Position numbers and translations under genes: made by a program
From: Oxalobacteraceae sp. CFBP 13730
Lineage (GTDB): Bacteria; Pseudomonadota; Gammaproteobacteria; Burkholderiales; Burkholderiaceae_D
DNA: 64,000 nucleotides
NCBI GenBank assembly: GCA_014841835.1
Contig: JACYUQ010000004.1
Span: forward strand, 620,001-684,000
Direction: 5' to 3'
Shown: positions 19,374-29,715 of the stretch, piece by piece
How the letters are laid out: every line of letters begins with the position of its first letter
Numbering within the stretch: position 1 is the stretch's first letter
Notes under the pieces: model-generated
The model's input: the letters and a program-made list of their open reading frames with translations, nothing else
The model's database searches: none
What the model was told of the DNA's origin: nothing

Positions 19374-21011
19374 ATGGAACGTCGACAATTCCTGCATATC
19401 GGCGCCGGCACCGCTGGCGCCATCTTCATTCCGGTCTTTGGCAACGCTATCGCGGCCGAAGACCTGCTCAACCCGATGGCGGCAAGCGCCAAGAAAGCCC
19501 TGGCCGACACCGCGATGAACGCGGCAACGCAAGCCGGTGCGTCGTACTGCGACGTGCGCATCGGGCGCTACCTGAACCAGTTCGTCATCACGCGTGATCT
19601 GAACGTCGAGAGCATCAACAACACCGAATCGAGTGGGGTCGGCGTGCGCGTGATTGCCGGCGGCGCCTACGGCTTCGCCTCGACCAACGACATGACGACC
19701 GACGGCGTGGCCGGCGCCGCACGTCAGGCCGTGGCGATTGCCAAGGCCAACGCCAAACTGCAGACCGAGCCGGTGCGCCTGGCGCCCGTCAAGGGCGTCG
19801 GTGAAGTGGCATGGGCCACGCCACTGAAGAAAGACTGGCGCACGATTCCGGTCAAGGAAAAGGCCGACATGCTGATCGCCGCCAACAAGGCGGGGCTGGA
19901 TGCGGGCGCGAACTTCATGACCGCGTCGCTCTTCCAGATCAACCAGCAAAAGTATTTTGCCTCGACCGACGGCTCGTACATCGATCAGGACATCCACCGT
20001 CTGTGGGCGCCGATCAATGCCACCGCCGTCGACAAGAAGAGCGGCAAGTTCCGCTCGCGCGGCGGCCTGGGCGCCCCGGCGTCGATGGGCTATGAATACT
20101 TCGACGCGCGCCCTGAGAACAAGGTGCGCGCCGCCGGCGGCGTCACGAGCCTGTACAAGAACGCCTACGACATCATCGAAGACGCCCGCATGGCCGGCAA
20201 GCAGGCACGCGAAAAGCTGTCGGCCAAGTCGGTCGAGCCGGGCAAGTACGACCTGGTGCTGAGCCCCGAACACCTGTTCCTGACGATCCACGAAAACGTC
20301 GGCCACCCGACGGAACTGGACCGCGTGCTCGGTTACGAAGCCAACTACGCGGGCACCAGCTTCGCGGGCCTCGACAAGTGGGAAACCAAGAAATTCAAGT
20401 ACGGTGCAGAGCGCGTCAATTTTGTGGCGGACCGCACCACGCCAGGCTCGCTGGGCCTGATCGGCTTCGACGATGAAGGCGTCGCGGCCAAGAAGTGGGA
20501 CATCATCCGCAACGGTGTGCTGGTGAATTACCAGGCCACGCGCGACCAGGCCCACATCATCGGCGAGAAGGAATCGCACGGCTGCTCGTACGCCGACAGC
20601 TGGAGCACGGTGCAATTTCAGCGCATGCCGAACGTGTCGCTCGAGCCGGGCAAGAGCCGGCTCACCCCGGATGAGATGGTGGCCGACGTCAAGAAGGGCA
20701 TCTACATCCTGGGCCGCGGTTCGTACTCGATCGACCAGCAGCGCTACAACTTCCAGTTCGGCGGCACGCTGTACTACGAGATCAAGAACGGCAAGATCAC
20801 GAACCCGCTGGAAGACGTTGCCTACCAGGCCAACACGCAGGAATTCTGGAATGCCTGTACCGCGATCTGCGACGAGCGCGATTGGCGCATGGGCGGGTCC
20901 TTCTTCGATGGCAAGGGCCAGCCAAGCCAGGTGAGCGCCGTGTCGCACGGGTCGAGCACCACGCGCTTTAACGGCATCAATGTCATCAACACCGCACGCA
21001 AGATCGGCTGA
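19374..21011 (+). CDS. TldD-like metallopeptidase, Tat-exported (copy 2)
   Basis: 545 residues, closely similar to copy 1 throughout. N-terminus MERRQFLHIGAG is again a twin-arginine motif with a hydrophobic segment and an A-I-A-A region. The zinc motif HENVGH gives His306, Glu307 and His310; the C-terminal GKGQP is again preceded by Asp rather than Cys. It arose by tandem duplication of the tldD-tldE pair. It is separated from tldE copy 1 by the repeat at 19248-19332 and followed 10 bp later by tldE copy 2. Retention of all visible active-site residues suggests both copies work, perhaps on different substrates. Confidence 0.9.
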   Translation: MERRQFLHIGAGTAGAIFIPVFGNAIAAEDLLNPMAASAKKALADTAMNAATQAGASYCDVRIGRYLNQFVITRDLNVESINNTESSGVGVRVIAGGAYGFASTNDMTTDGVAGAARQAVAIAKANAKLQTEPVRLAPVKGVGEVAWATPLKKDWRTIPVKEKADMLIAANKAGLDAGANFMTASLFQINQQKYFASTDGSYIDQDIHRLWAPINATAVDKKSGKFRSRGGLGAPASMGYEYFDARPENKVRAAGGVTSLYKNAYDIIEDARMAGKQAREKLSAKSVEPGKYDLVLSPEHLFLTIHENVGHPTELDRVLGYEANYAGTSFAGLDKWETKKFKYGAERVNFVADRTTPGSLGLIGFDDEGVAAKKWDIIRNGVLVNYQATRDQAHIIGEKESHGCSYADSWSTVQFQRMPNVSLEPGKSRLTPDEMVADVKKGIYILGRGSYSIDQQRYNFQFGGTLYYEIKNGKITNPLEDVAYQANTQEFWNACTAICDERDWRMGGSFFDGKGQPSQVSAVSHGSSTTRFNGINVINTARKIG

Positions 21012-21021
21012 GGAAACCAAG

Positions 21022-22359
21022 ATGAAAGCGCTCAATCAGGACCAAGCAAAACGCATCACCGACCGCGTGCTCGCCATGTCGAAAGCCGACGAGTGCACCG
21101 TGTCGATCGAAGGCAGCCGTGTGGGCAACGTGCGCTTCGCGCGCAACAGCGTCTCGACCGCCGGCCTGACCGAAGACATGCAGCTCGTCGTGCGCGTGGC
21201 CTTCGGCAAACGCAGCGGCACCGCGATCGTCAACGAATTCGACGACAAGTCGCTGGAAAAAGCCGTGCGCCGCGCTGAAGAACTGGCGCGCCTGTCGCCG
21301 GAAAACCCGGAGTTCATGCCGGCGATTTCCAAGCAGGCCTACCGCGCCACCAGCACCTTTGTGCCGGCCACCGCAGCGATCGATCCGGATTTCCGGGCGT
21401 CGGTTGCCGCTACCAGCATCGAGATGGCGCGCGCCAAGAAACTCGTCACGGCGGGCTTCTTCACCGACAGCACGCGCTTTTCGACGATCGCCAATTCAAA
21501 CGGCGTGTTCGGCCACCAGGACTTCACCGACCTGTCGTTCAGCCTCACCGCGCGCACTGAAGACGGCCGCGGTTCGGGCTGGGTCACCCGCGCCGCCGTC
21601 GATGCGGCGCGCTTTGATGCGCGTGAAGCATCCGAGGTCGCCATCGAAAAGGCGCTGCGTTCAGTCGACGCCCGCGCGCTGGAGCCAGGCCGCTACACGG
21701 TGATCCTGGAGCCGGCGGCAACGTCGGAAATCCTGGGCAATATGTTCAGCGCGTTCTCGGCCCGCTCGGCCGATGAAGGCCGCAGTTTCCTGGCCAAGAA
21801 GGGCGGGGGCAACCGCCTGGGCGACAAGCTGTTCGACAGCCAGGTCAATGTCTGGGCCGACCCGTGGGACAAGGATGTACCGGTTGCGCCTTGGGACAAC
21901 GAATCGCTGCTGCCGCGCGAGCGCACCCAGTTGATCAAGGATGGCCGCATCGCCTCGCTGGACTACTCGCGCTACTGGGCGCAAAAGACGGGCAAGCGCG
22001 CCACTGCGGAACACGGCAACATGATCATGGCGGGTGGTACCAAGTCGCTGGAAGAGCTGATCGAGGGGACCAAGAAGGGCATCGTCGTCACGCGCACCTG
22101 GTATATCCGCATGGTCGATCCGCAGTCGCTGCTGCTCACGGGCCTGACCCGCGACGGCACGTTCTACGTCGAAAACGGCAAGATCAAGTACCCGCTCAAG
22201 AACTTCCGCTTCAACGAGAGCCCGGTCACGATCCTGAATAACATCGATGAACTGGGCAAGCCGCAGATCATCGGTGGTGACGAGGTGCCGTTCCAGATGG
22301 TGCTGCCGCCGATGAAGGTACGTGACTTCAACTTCACGTCGCTGTCGGACGCGGTCTGA
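21022..22359 (+). CDS. TldE/PmbA-like protein (copy 2)
   Basis: 445 residues, paralogue of the protein at 17900 (shared SKADEC..IEG.R.GN.RFARN and identical RDFNFTSLSDAV tail), visibly more diverged than the two TldD copies are. No signal peptide and no zinc motif. GAGGAAA lies 8 bases before the ATG at 21022; an in-frame start at 20980 would overlap tldD and was rejected. It is followed 15 bp later by the DUF4159 gene, linking the peptidase pairs to the MoxR part of the cluster. Confidence 0.88.
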   Translation: MKALNQDQAKRITDRVLAMSKADECTVSIEGSRVGNVRFARNSVSTAGLTEDMQLVVRVAFGKRSGTAIVNEFDDKSLEKAVRRAEELARLSPENPEFMPAISKQAYRATSTFVPATAAIDPDFRASVAATSIEMARAKKLVTAGFFTDSTRFSTIANSNGVFGHQDFTDLSFSLTARTEDGRGSGWVTRAAVDAARFDAREASEVAIEKALRSVDARALEPGRYTVILEPAATSEILGNMFSAFSARSADEGRSFLAKKGGGNRLGDKLFDSQVNVWADPWDKDVPVAPWDNESLLPRERTQLIKDGRIASLDYSRYWAQKTGKRATAEHGNMIMAGGTKSLEELIEGTKKGIVVTRTWYIRMVDPQSLLLTGLTRDGTFYVENGKIKYPLKNFRFNESPVTILNNIDELGKPQIIGGDEVPFQMVLPPMKVRDFNFTSLSDAV

Positions 22360-22374
22360 CGGTCGGGCAAAGAC

Positions 22375-22998
22375 ATGGCCAGTTTTGACTTCTACTTCAC
22401 GCGCCTGATGTACGAATCGGGCAACTGGGATGTGGATGTCCGCATGCCGAGCAACGTGCTGAACTCCCTCGTGGAGTACACCACGTTGCGGGTCGATACG
22501 CTTGAGCACATGGTGGCCTTGTCCGACCCGAAGATGCTGCAGGCGCCGTTCTGCTACCTGGCCGGCCACAAGCTGGTGCAGTTCACGCCAGCGGAGCGGC
22601 GCAACTTCGAACAGTACGTGCGTGGCGGCGGGTTTGTGTTTGTGGACGACTGCAACCACGACATCGACGGCCTGTTTGCCAAGTCGTTCGAGGCCGAGAT
22701 GGCCAAGATCTTCGGCCTGAACGCGCTGAAGAAAATCCCGAACAAGCACCCGCTGTACTCGTGCTTCTTCAAGTTCGAGGACGGCCCGCCAACCACCGGC
22801 ATGGAGCTCAATGGCTGGGGCGACGACCTGGTGCACGAGTATCTGAAGGCGATCGAGATTGGCGGGCGTGTGCGCGTGCTGTACTCGAACAAGGACTATG
22901 GTTGCGAGTGGGACTACGACTTTCGCAACAAGCGTTTTCTGGCGGTCGACAACACCCGCTTTGCAGTGAACATCATTCAATATGCGTTGGGAGCATGA
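22375..22998 (+). CDS. DUF4159 domain protein
   Basis: 207 residues covering essentially one DUF4159 domain: FDFYFTRLMYESGNWDVD, then TLRVDTLEHMVALSDPKML, YVRGGGFVFVDDCNHDIDGLFAKSFEAEM and the C-terminal FRNKRFLAVDNTRFAVNIIQYAL. The domain resembles a glutamine-amidotransferase-like flavodoxin fold and is often encoded with MoxR, DUF58 and BatA proteins. No signal peptide is seen, whereas many DUF4159 proteins are exported. It sits between tldE copy 2 and the MoxR gene (3-bp gap), so it is very probably co-translated. Function unknown. Confidence 0.82.
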   Translation: MASFDFYFTRLMYESGNWDVDVRMPSNVLNSLVEYTTLRVDTLEHMVALSDPKMLQAPFCYLAGHKLVQFTPAERRNFEQYVRGGGFVFVDDCNHDIDGLFAKSFEAEMAKIFGLNALKKIPNKHPLYSCFFKFEDGPPTTGMELNGWGDDLVHEYLKAIEIGGRVRVLYSNKDYGCEWDYDFRNKRFLAVDNTRFAVNIIQYALGA

Positions 22999-23001
22999 CC
23001 A

Positions 23002-24006
<1,005 letters not shown>

Positions 24007-24020
24007 TTGGCGATCGCAAA

Positions 24021-24905
24021 ATGTCGTCCGTGAACCCGGCGCTGATCGCGCACACGACCCGGCTCGATCTCGTAATCCGTCACGTGCTGGCCGGGCTCGG
24101 GCACGGCATCCACGCGGGCCGCGAGCGCGGAGCCGGCGTCGAGTTTTCCGAGTACTGCTCATACGTGCCGGGTGACGAGTGGCGCCGCGTCGACTGGAAG
24201 CTGGCCGCGCGCGCCGACCGTTATTTTGTGCGCGAAGCGGAGCGCGACAGCCACGTGGCCGTCTGGCTGATCCTCGACGCCAGCGCATCGATGGCCGAAC
24301 CAAGCCGCAGCATTGAGGGCATCGACAAACTGACCTGTGCGCGCACGCTGCTGGCCTGCGTGGCCGCCATCGCGCAGCGCCAGGGCGATGCGTTCGGCCT
24401 GGTGATCCTGAGCGACGGCAAGGTGACGTTCACGCCCGCCAATCGCGGCCCGCGTCATCTGCAGCGCGTGCTGGCGCAGCTGCAGCGCGCCACGCCTGCC
24501 GGTCAGTTACCGGACGCCCCAACGCTCAAGGCCAGCCTGCACTTCGCCCTCTCGCCCAGCGCCATCTATGCGGCGAGCGACCTGCTCGACTGGCCGTCGC
24601 CGCTGTCGCTGGCACTGACCCGGCTGCGCCAGATGCGCCACGACGTGCGCGTGCTGTGCCTGCAGACGCAGGCCGAGATCGACGCCAGCTTCCCGGACAC
24701 GCAGGCGTACCGCGACCCCGAGCATGAAGAAGGGGTGTTCCGCTTCGGCGCCGACCTGAAGGAAGGCTACCGCCGCAACCGCATGGAACACTTCGATCGG
24801 GTGACGGCCCAGTGCCGCAGGAATGACATGCCGTTGACGCTGGCCGCCATCGAACAGGCGCCGGGCGACGTGCTGCGGCGCTGGCTGCGCCGGCCATCGA
24901 GGTAA
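24021..24905 (+). CDS. DUF58 domain protein, MoxR partner
   Basis: 294 residues. The DUF58 signature is clear: GRERGAGVEFSEYCSYVPGDEWRRVDWKLAARADRYFVREAERD, followed by the VWA-like segment VWLILDASASMAEPS with a partial metal-binding DxSxS. No membrane segment. DUF58 proteins are encoded next to MoxR ATPases and are thought to couple them to VWA or membrane partners. The gene follows moxR after 14 bp and precedes the BatA-like gene by 6 bp. Confidence 0.9.
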   Translation: MSSVNPALIAHTTRLDLVIRHVLAGLGHGIHAGRERGAGVEFSEYCSYVPGDEWRRVDWKLAARADRYFVREAERDSHVAVWLILDASASMAEPSRSIEGIDKLTCARTLLACVAAIAQRQGDAFGLVILSDGKVTFTPANRGPRHLQRVLAQLQRATPAGQLPDAPTLKASLHFALSPSAIYAASDLLDWPSPLSLALTRLRQMRHDVRVLCLQTQAEIDASFPDTQAYRDPEHEEGVFRFGADLKEGYRRNRMEHFDRVTAQCRRNDMPLTLAAIEQAPGDVLRRWLRRPSR

Positions 24906-24911
24906 TCGCCC

Positions 24912-25895
24912 ATGAATGCACTCTGGTGGTTTGCGCTTCCCGTATTGCTGCTGCCGGTCTGGTGGCACCGGCGCAAGCGCGTGCAGAACCAGGCCGCGCT
25001 CATGGCCACCGCGCGCTTCCTGCCGCGCACCGAGCCGAAACAGACGCGCGTGTGGCGCTGGAGCGATCCGCTGCTGCTGTTGGTGCGCTGCTTGTTACTC
25101 GCGGTGCTCATCGCTTGGCTGGCTGACCCGGTCTACCCGTGGCGCGGCGACACGGTGGTCGTGACCGCCGGCGCCAATCCGGTCTGGGTCGAGCGCGAAG
25201 CGGCGCAGGCTGGCTTGACGAAGGCCGAGCGCGTAACGCTGCCCGCAGCGCAGGCATTGAGCTGGTTGCACACGCACGAACGCGAGTGGACGGGCGACGC
25301 ACGCCTGCTGGTACTGGGCGACGTGCCGATGCCGGCCACGAAGCCGGTGTTTGGCCGCGAGGTGACCGTGCGCATGCAGCCGACTGCGCCAGCCAACGTC
25401 GAGCGGCATGTGGTGATCGCCAGCGAGCGCCCGCAAGCCTGGCGCCGCCTGTTCGCGGCCCAGGATGGTGTCGAGAAGATCGTCGTGGATGAGGCGCCGG
25501 GCGCCAGGACGGACCTGATCATCTGGGACCGCGCCGAGGCGCCGCCTGCGGCATTGCGTTCAGCGCTGTGGTGGGTGACCAACCCGGCGGCATTCCCCGA
25601 GCTGGCGAAGGCACGCACGCTGAACGGTTTGCAGTACGCCGACAGCGCGCGTGGCCGCCTGTGGCACCACCCCGCATGGCCGCCGCAGGATGTCGACGCC
25701 GCGCGTGCGCTGCTCGACACCTGGCAGCAGCTGCACATCGGGCCGCTCCCCTACACCTTGCCGTCGCAAACGTTCGCCGCCTCGAAAGGCGCCAACGCAC
25801 CGGCGCCGAGCGGCGCACTGCGCGACATCCTGCTGGCCATCCTGGTTGGCTTGTTCGTCCTTGAAAGGAGTCTCGCGCATGCACGGAGGCGTTGA
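24912..25895 (+). CDS. BatA-like membrane protein
   Basis: 327 residues. The N-terminus (MNALWWFALPVLLLPVWWHRRK) is the BatA-type membrane anchor followed by a second segment (LLLLVRCLLLAVLIAWLADPVYPW, about 54-77); a third segment is at the C-terminus (LRDILLAILVGLFVLERSL). The intervening part is periplasmic and has no complete VWA metal site. BatA/BatB-type proteins in MoxR clusters are membrane partners of the ATPase. AGGTAA lies before the ATG. The end overlaps the next gene by 17 bp. Confidence 0.78.
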   Translation: MNALWWFALPVLLLPVWWHRRKRVQNQAALMATARFLPRTEPKQTRVWRWSDPLLLLVRCLLLAVLIAWLADPVYPWRGDTVVVTAGANPVWVEREAAQAGLTKAERVTLPAAQALSWLHTHEREWTGDARLLVLGDVPMPATKPVFGREVTVRMQPTAPANVERHVVIASERPQAWRRLFAAQDGVEKIVVDEAPGARTDLIIWDRAEAPPAALRSALWWVTNPAAFPELAKARTLNGLQYADSARGRLWHHPAWPPQDVDAARALLDTWQQLHIGPLPYTLPSQTFAASKGANAPAPSGALRDILLAILVGLFVLERSLAHARRR

Positions 25896-27966
25896 GATCA
25901 CCAAACGCGTATGGCGCGCAGCCCAGCTGCGCCGCATGCCGCTCTGGATCGGCGGGGCCTTGCCCTGGCTGGTCATTCCATCGGGTCCGGGCTTGCTGGC
26001 CTGGGCCGGCTGGTGCGCGCTGGACTGGGTCAAGCTGCGCCGGCGCGTGGCGTATGAATGGCCGGCGTGGCTCGATGGCGCCGTGCCCGAGATGGAAGAC
26101 AGCGCGGCCCTGCTCGACGCGGCCGACACGCCGATCGCGCGCCTGCAGCAGCAGCGCCTGTTCGCGCGGCTCGATGCCGCCGTCTCGCGCCAGCAGCTGC
26201 GCCAGATCGCGCGCCAGCATGTTTCGAGTGGTCTGCCGATCCTGCTGGTCAGCGCAGTGCTCGCGGGGATGGTGTGGTACGCCACCACGCGGCCGGTGCA
26301 AGAGGGTGCAGTCACGCCGCCCAGTCCCGTCAGCAGTGCGACCGCCGCCACGCTGGCCGGCCTGACGCTCAAGCTCGCGCCGCCTGCCTACACGGGCGTG
26401 GCGGCATCCACCTCGGCGCCGCGCGACCTGCAAGTGCCGGAGCAGACGGTCGTGACGTGGTGCCTGACCGGTGGCACGGGCGGCAACAACAAAATCGAGC
26501 TGGGTGACGGTGAAACACTCGAACCCGGTGAACAATGCGCGCGCTGGACGGCCACCGAATCGGTCGTCTGGCGCTGGCGCGGCGCGCGCCATACGCTGCG
26601 CGTGATTCCCGATGCGCCGCCCGAGATCACGATCAGTGCGCCGACCCAGATGATCCAGGACCTGCGCGACAACGCGACCGGCACCACGATGACGGTCCAG
26701 GTCAAGGACGACTACCGGATCACCCGCGCGACGCTGCACATGACGCTCGCGCAGGGCAGTGGCGAGAACGTGCGTTTTACGGACCGCGAGATGCCGCTGC
26801 CGGCGTCGAACAATCCCAAGCTGCGCAACTGGTCCAAGACATGGGCCCTGAGCGAGCTGGCGATGGAGCCGGGCGACGAGCTGTATTTTTTCGTCCGCGC
26901 GACCGACAACGCGGGCCGCGCGCAGACCGTGCAATCGCCGACGTACACGGTGCGGCGTCCGGCGCCGGAGCAGGAAGCCGAAGAAGAGAGTGCGGCGATG
27001 CCATCGCTGGTGAAGCCGGCGTCGCTGCGCAGCCAGCGCCAGATCATCATCGACACCGAACAGCTGATCGCCGACATGCGCAGCACAAAGCTGGCGGCCG
27101 CCGACGTGCGTGACCGCAGCGAGCGAATCGGCGACGATCAGGCGCAGTTGCGCCGCCGCTATGGTCAGTTCCTGGGCGAAGAGTCGACGCTGTTCGGCGA
27201 AGAAGCGGCCAAGGCGCCACGCGCTGCCGAAAAGCCCGCCGAAGAAGAAGGCCACGAGGGCCACGACCACGCGCCCGGTGGCCATGACCACGATCATGGT
27301 GAGCAGAACGTGCGCAAGGGCGGCATCGTCAACGACACGCAGCAGATCCTCGCAACCTACGGCCACGCGCACGACGAAGCCGAGAATGCGACGATGTACG
27401 ACGAGGGCACCAAGAAGGTGCTGCGGCGCGCGCTGGTCGCGATGTGGGACGCCGAAAAATCGCTGCGCGCAGTCACGCCGAAAAGCGCGCTGGCCCCGGA
27501 ACACAAGGCCCTGGAAGCGATCAAGGAATTGCAGCAGGCCGAGCGCATCTACCTGCACAAGACCGCGTTCACGCCGCCACCGATCAAGGAAGAAAAACGC
27601 ATGACCGGCGAGATGGACGGCGCCGCGAGCTACCGCCGCACGCAGGCGGAGCAGGCGGCGGCGCTGCCGGAAGAGCTGCGCACGCTGGTGCAGGCGCTGT
27701 CGGGCGAGGCCGCGCTGCCGGCGCTATGGATGCGCACCGCGAACGACTGGGTGCGCACACGCCTGGTCGAGGACGAGCAGCGCCTGGCGGCGCAGCGCGC
27801 GATCCAGGACGTGGCCGACGGCTGCATCGCGTGCCGCCCGGTGCTGCGCGCCTGGTTGCGCTCCGGCGCAGGGCAGGGGCAGGTGCTGTTGCAGGCGAAG
27901 ACCAGCGTCGACACGGCGTTCGCGCGCCGCTGGCGCGAGTCGGCTGATGGAGCTGTCAAGCCATGA
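25879..27966 (+). CDS. DUF4175-like membrane protein with histidine-rich loop
   Basis: 695 residues, starting at ATG 25879 with AAAGGAG upstream, inside the end of the BatA-like gene. N-terminal membrane segments (about 22-45 and 118-137) are followed by a beta-rich periplasmic region (180-370, including VKDDYRITRATLHMTL, typical of DUF4175), then a long helical part. Residues about 459-475 are a histidine/acid-rich stretch (HEGHDHAPGGHDHDHGEQ) able to bind Zn, Ni or Cu. The C-terminus is rich in helices with CIACRP near 650. It overlaps the next gene by 4 bp. Molecular role unknown; the envelope location is a confident inference. Confidence 0.75.
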   Translation: MHGGVEITKRVWRAAQLRRMPLWIGGALPWLVIPSGPGLLAWAGWCALDWVKLRRRVAYEWPAWLDGAVPEMEDSAALLDAADTPIARLQQQRLFARLDAAVSRQQLRQIARQHVSSGLPILLVSAVLAGMVWYATTRPVQEGAVTPPSPVSSATAATLAGLTLKLAPPAYTGVAASTSAPRDLQVPEQTVVTWCLTGGTGGNNKIELGDGETLEPGEQCARWTATESVVWRWRGARHTLRVIPDAPPEITISAPTQMIQDLRDNATGTTMTVQVKDDYRITRATLHMTLAQGSGENVRFTDREMPLPASNNPKLRNWSKTWALSELAMEPGDELYFFVRATDNAGRAQTVQSPTYTVRRPAPEQEAEEESAAMPSLVKPASLRSQRQIIIDTEQLIADMRSTKLAAADVRDRSERIGDDQAQLRRRYGQFLGEESTLFGEEAAKAPRAAEKPAEEEGHEGHDHAPGGHDHDHGEQNVRKGGIVNDTQQILATYGHAHDEAENATMYDEGTKKVLRRALVAMWDAEKSLRAVTPKSALAPEHKALEAIKELQQAERIYLHKTAFTPPPIKEEKRMTGEMDGAASYRRTQAEQAAALPEELRTLVQALSGEAALPALWMRTANDWVRTRLVEDEQRLAAQRAIQDVADGCIACRPVLRAWLRSGAGQGQVLLQAKTSVDTAFARRWRESADGAVKP

Positions 27967-29525
27967 ATGTGAACTGGGCAGGGACCGCCATGAACCAGCA
28001 GTGGCTCATCGCCGCCATCCTCGTCGCAGGCATCGTCAGCGCCGGCCTGTATCTGCGCCGCCGCCAGTGGCTCGATGCGCTGCTGGTCATCGTGGCTGCC
28101 GCGAGCCTGGGCCTGTTCGCGCTGGACTTGCGCATGCCGGGCGAGGGCGGGCGTACGCTGTCCATCGATCCGGCCACGCCACCGTCATCATTGGAAGGTG
28201 TGAACAGCTTGACGCTGAAAGGCGACGGCCTGCGCGCCGCCGAATGGAATGATTTGCCGGCACGACCGTTGGCTTGGGAAGCGCCACGCGGCGGCGCGCT
28301 GCGGCTGGAGTTCCCCAGTCAGGTTGCGCTGGGCCGCCAGTTCACGCTGACGGTCAAGCGCGACGACAAGACCGACGCGCGGCTGCAACTGCTGGCCGAG
28401 AATGGCCAGCAGCTTGCAGAAGCGCGCGGCACCGGCGACCTGCGCGTCGACTGGATGCCGCCGGTGGCCGAGCGTGTCGTGCTCAAGGCGCGGCTGCTCG
28501 ACGCCAAAGACAAGGTGATTGCCGAGGGACCGATTCCATTCATCGTGCACGAACCTGCACCGCTGCAGGTCGTCGGCCGCTTCGGCGCGCCATCGTTCGA
28601 CCTGCGCGTGCTGAACGACCTGCTGACCACTAGCGGCGCGCTGCTCGACTGGCAAGTCACGCTGGGCCGCGCCATCACGCGCACCGAAGCGCCGCGCACC
28701 GAGATGGCCTCGCCCAACCTGATGGTGATCGACGCCGCACGCTTCGAGCGGATGGCAGCCGGCGAACGCACCGCGCTGCTGGACCGCGTGGCCAAGGGCA
28801 TGTCGCTGCTGGTCCTGGGCGGCAACGCAAACGATCCCGGCGTCTGGTCACGCACGCTGCAACTGCCGCTGCGCGCACAGCCACTGGGCGCAAAGATCGA
28901 TGCGCCACTGGAGATGCCGGTGGCCTCGCTGCTGCCCACATCGCGCGACGCCGGTCCATGGCGCGGCACTGACAATATGGTCTGGACCCGCGACTGGCAA
29001 CAGGGCCGCATCGCCTGGCTGGGCGTCACCGAATGGCACCGCCACGCAATCGTCGAACCGCGCGCGCTGGCGCTGTGGTGGCAGGGCGTGCTGGACCGCG
29101 TGGGTGTCGAAGAGCGGCACAAGACCGAATGGCTGGTGCCAAGCGACATGCCGCTGGCAGGCCAGCGCCTGGAACTCTGCGCGCGCGGTGTCAGTGGCCA
29201 GGTCACGCTTCCCGATCTGAAGCAGTCGCTGGGCTGGCAGCGTCGCGCAGACCGCGTCGATGCATCGTGCGCGGCGCTGTGGCCGCAAAAGGCAGGTTGG
29301 TTGCAACTGCAGGACCAGAACGCCGGCCCGCATGCAATCTACGTGTACGCAACGGATGACTGGCCCGAATGGCAAGCAGCCGAACGGCGCGACGCGACAG
29401 CACGCTACGCCGCCCGGTCGCAAACCCAACCGGCGAACGGACCAACACGACCCACGCCATCCTGGCCATTCGCGCTCGTGTTTGCAGCGGCCATGCTGCT
29501 GCTGTGGTGGCGCGAGCGGCGCTGA
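27963..29525 (+). CDS. Membrane protein of the TldD/TldE-MoxR cluster, unknown function
   Basis: 520 residues. Two N-terminal membrane segments (LIAAILVAGIVSAGLYL and ALLVIVAAASLGLFAL) and one at the C-terminus (FALVFAAAMLLLWWRERR) enclose a large periplasmic domain. Its middle (NLMVIDAARFERMAAGERTALLDRV..GMSLLVLG) resembles glutamine-amidotransferase-like membrane proteins found with BatA/DUF4159 genes. ATGA overlap with the previous gene; an alternative ATG at 27990 would trim nine residues. Last gene of the cluster, followed by the repeat element at 29536. No catalytic residues recognised. Confidence 0.72.
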   Translation: MNVNWAGTAMNQQWLIAAILVAGIVSAGLYLRRRQWLDALLVIVAAASLGLFALDLRMPGEGGRTLSIDPATPPSSLEGVNSLTLKGDGLRAAEWNDLPARPLAWEAPRGGALRLEFPSQVALGRQFTLTVKRDDKTDARLQLLAENGQQLAEARGTGDLRVDWMPPVAERVVLKARLLDAKDKVIAEGPIPFIVHEPAPLQVVGRFGAPSFDLRVLNDLLTTSGALLDWQVTLGRAITRTEAPRTEMASPNLMVIDAARFERMAAGERTALLDRVAKGMSLLVLGGNANDPGVWSRTLQLPLRAQPLGAKIDAPLEMPVASLLPTSRDAGPWRGTDNMVWTRDWQQGRIAWLGVTEWHRHAIVEPRALALWWQGVLDRVGVEERHKTEWLVPSDMPLAGQRLELCARGVSGQVTLPDLKQSLGWQRRADRVDASCAALWPQKAGWLQLQDQNAGPHAIYVYATDDWPEWQAAERRDATARYAARSQTQPANGPTRPTPSWPFALVFAAAMLLLWWRERR

Positions 29526-29535
29526 AACAAAAGCT

Positions 29536-29704
29536 GGGGTCAGGTCTGACATTCGGACACGGCCCCAGCTGTAGCGATGCGTCTTCAGAACGGCTGTGAA
29601 AAAACCGTCCCGAAATCGATCGCAAAGGCGCACCTTCCTTGCTCATCTGAATCCGGATTGAGCCACTACTGTAGAGATCGTGTCCGAATGTCAGACCTGA
29701 CCCC
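29536..29704. repeat. REPIN-like inverted repeat element, copy B
   Basis: 169 bp with the same 26-bp terminal inverted repeats as copy A (29536-29561 and 29679-29704), here perfectly complementary. The 117-bp interior is unrelated to that of copy A. It lies between the convergent ends of the MoxR cluster and the TonB-dependent receptor gene, where its hairpins may also act as a two-way transcription barrier. No REP-associated tyrosine transposase gene is present in the window. Confidence 0.78.
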
Positions 29705-29715
29705 GGCTGTTTTCA

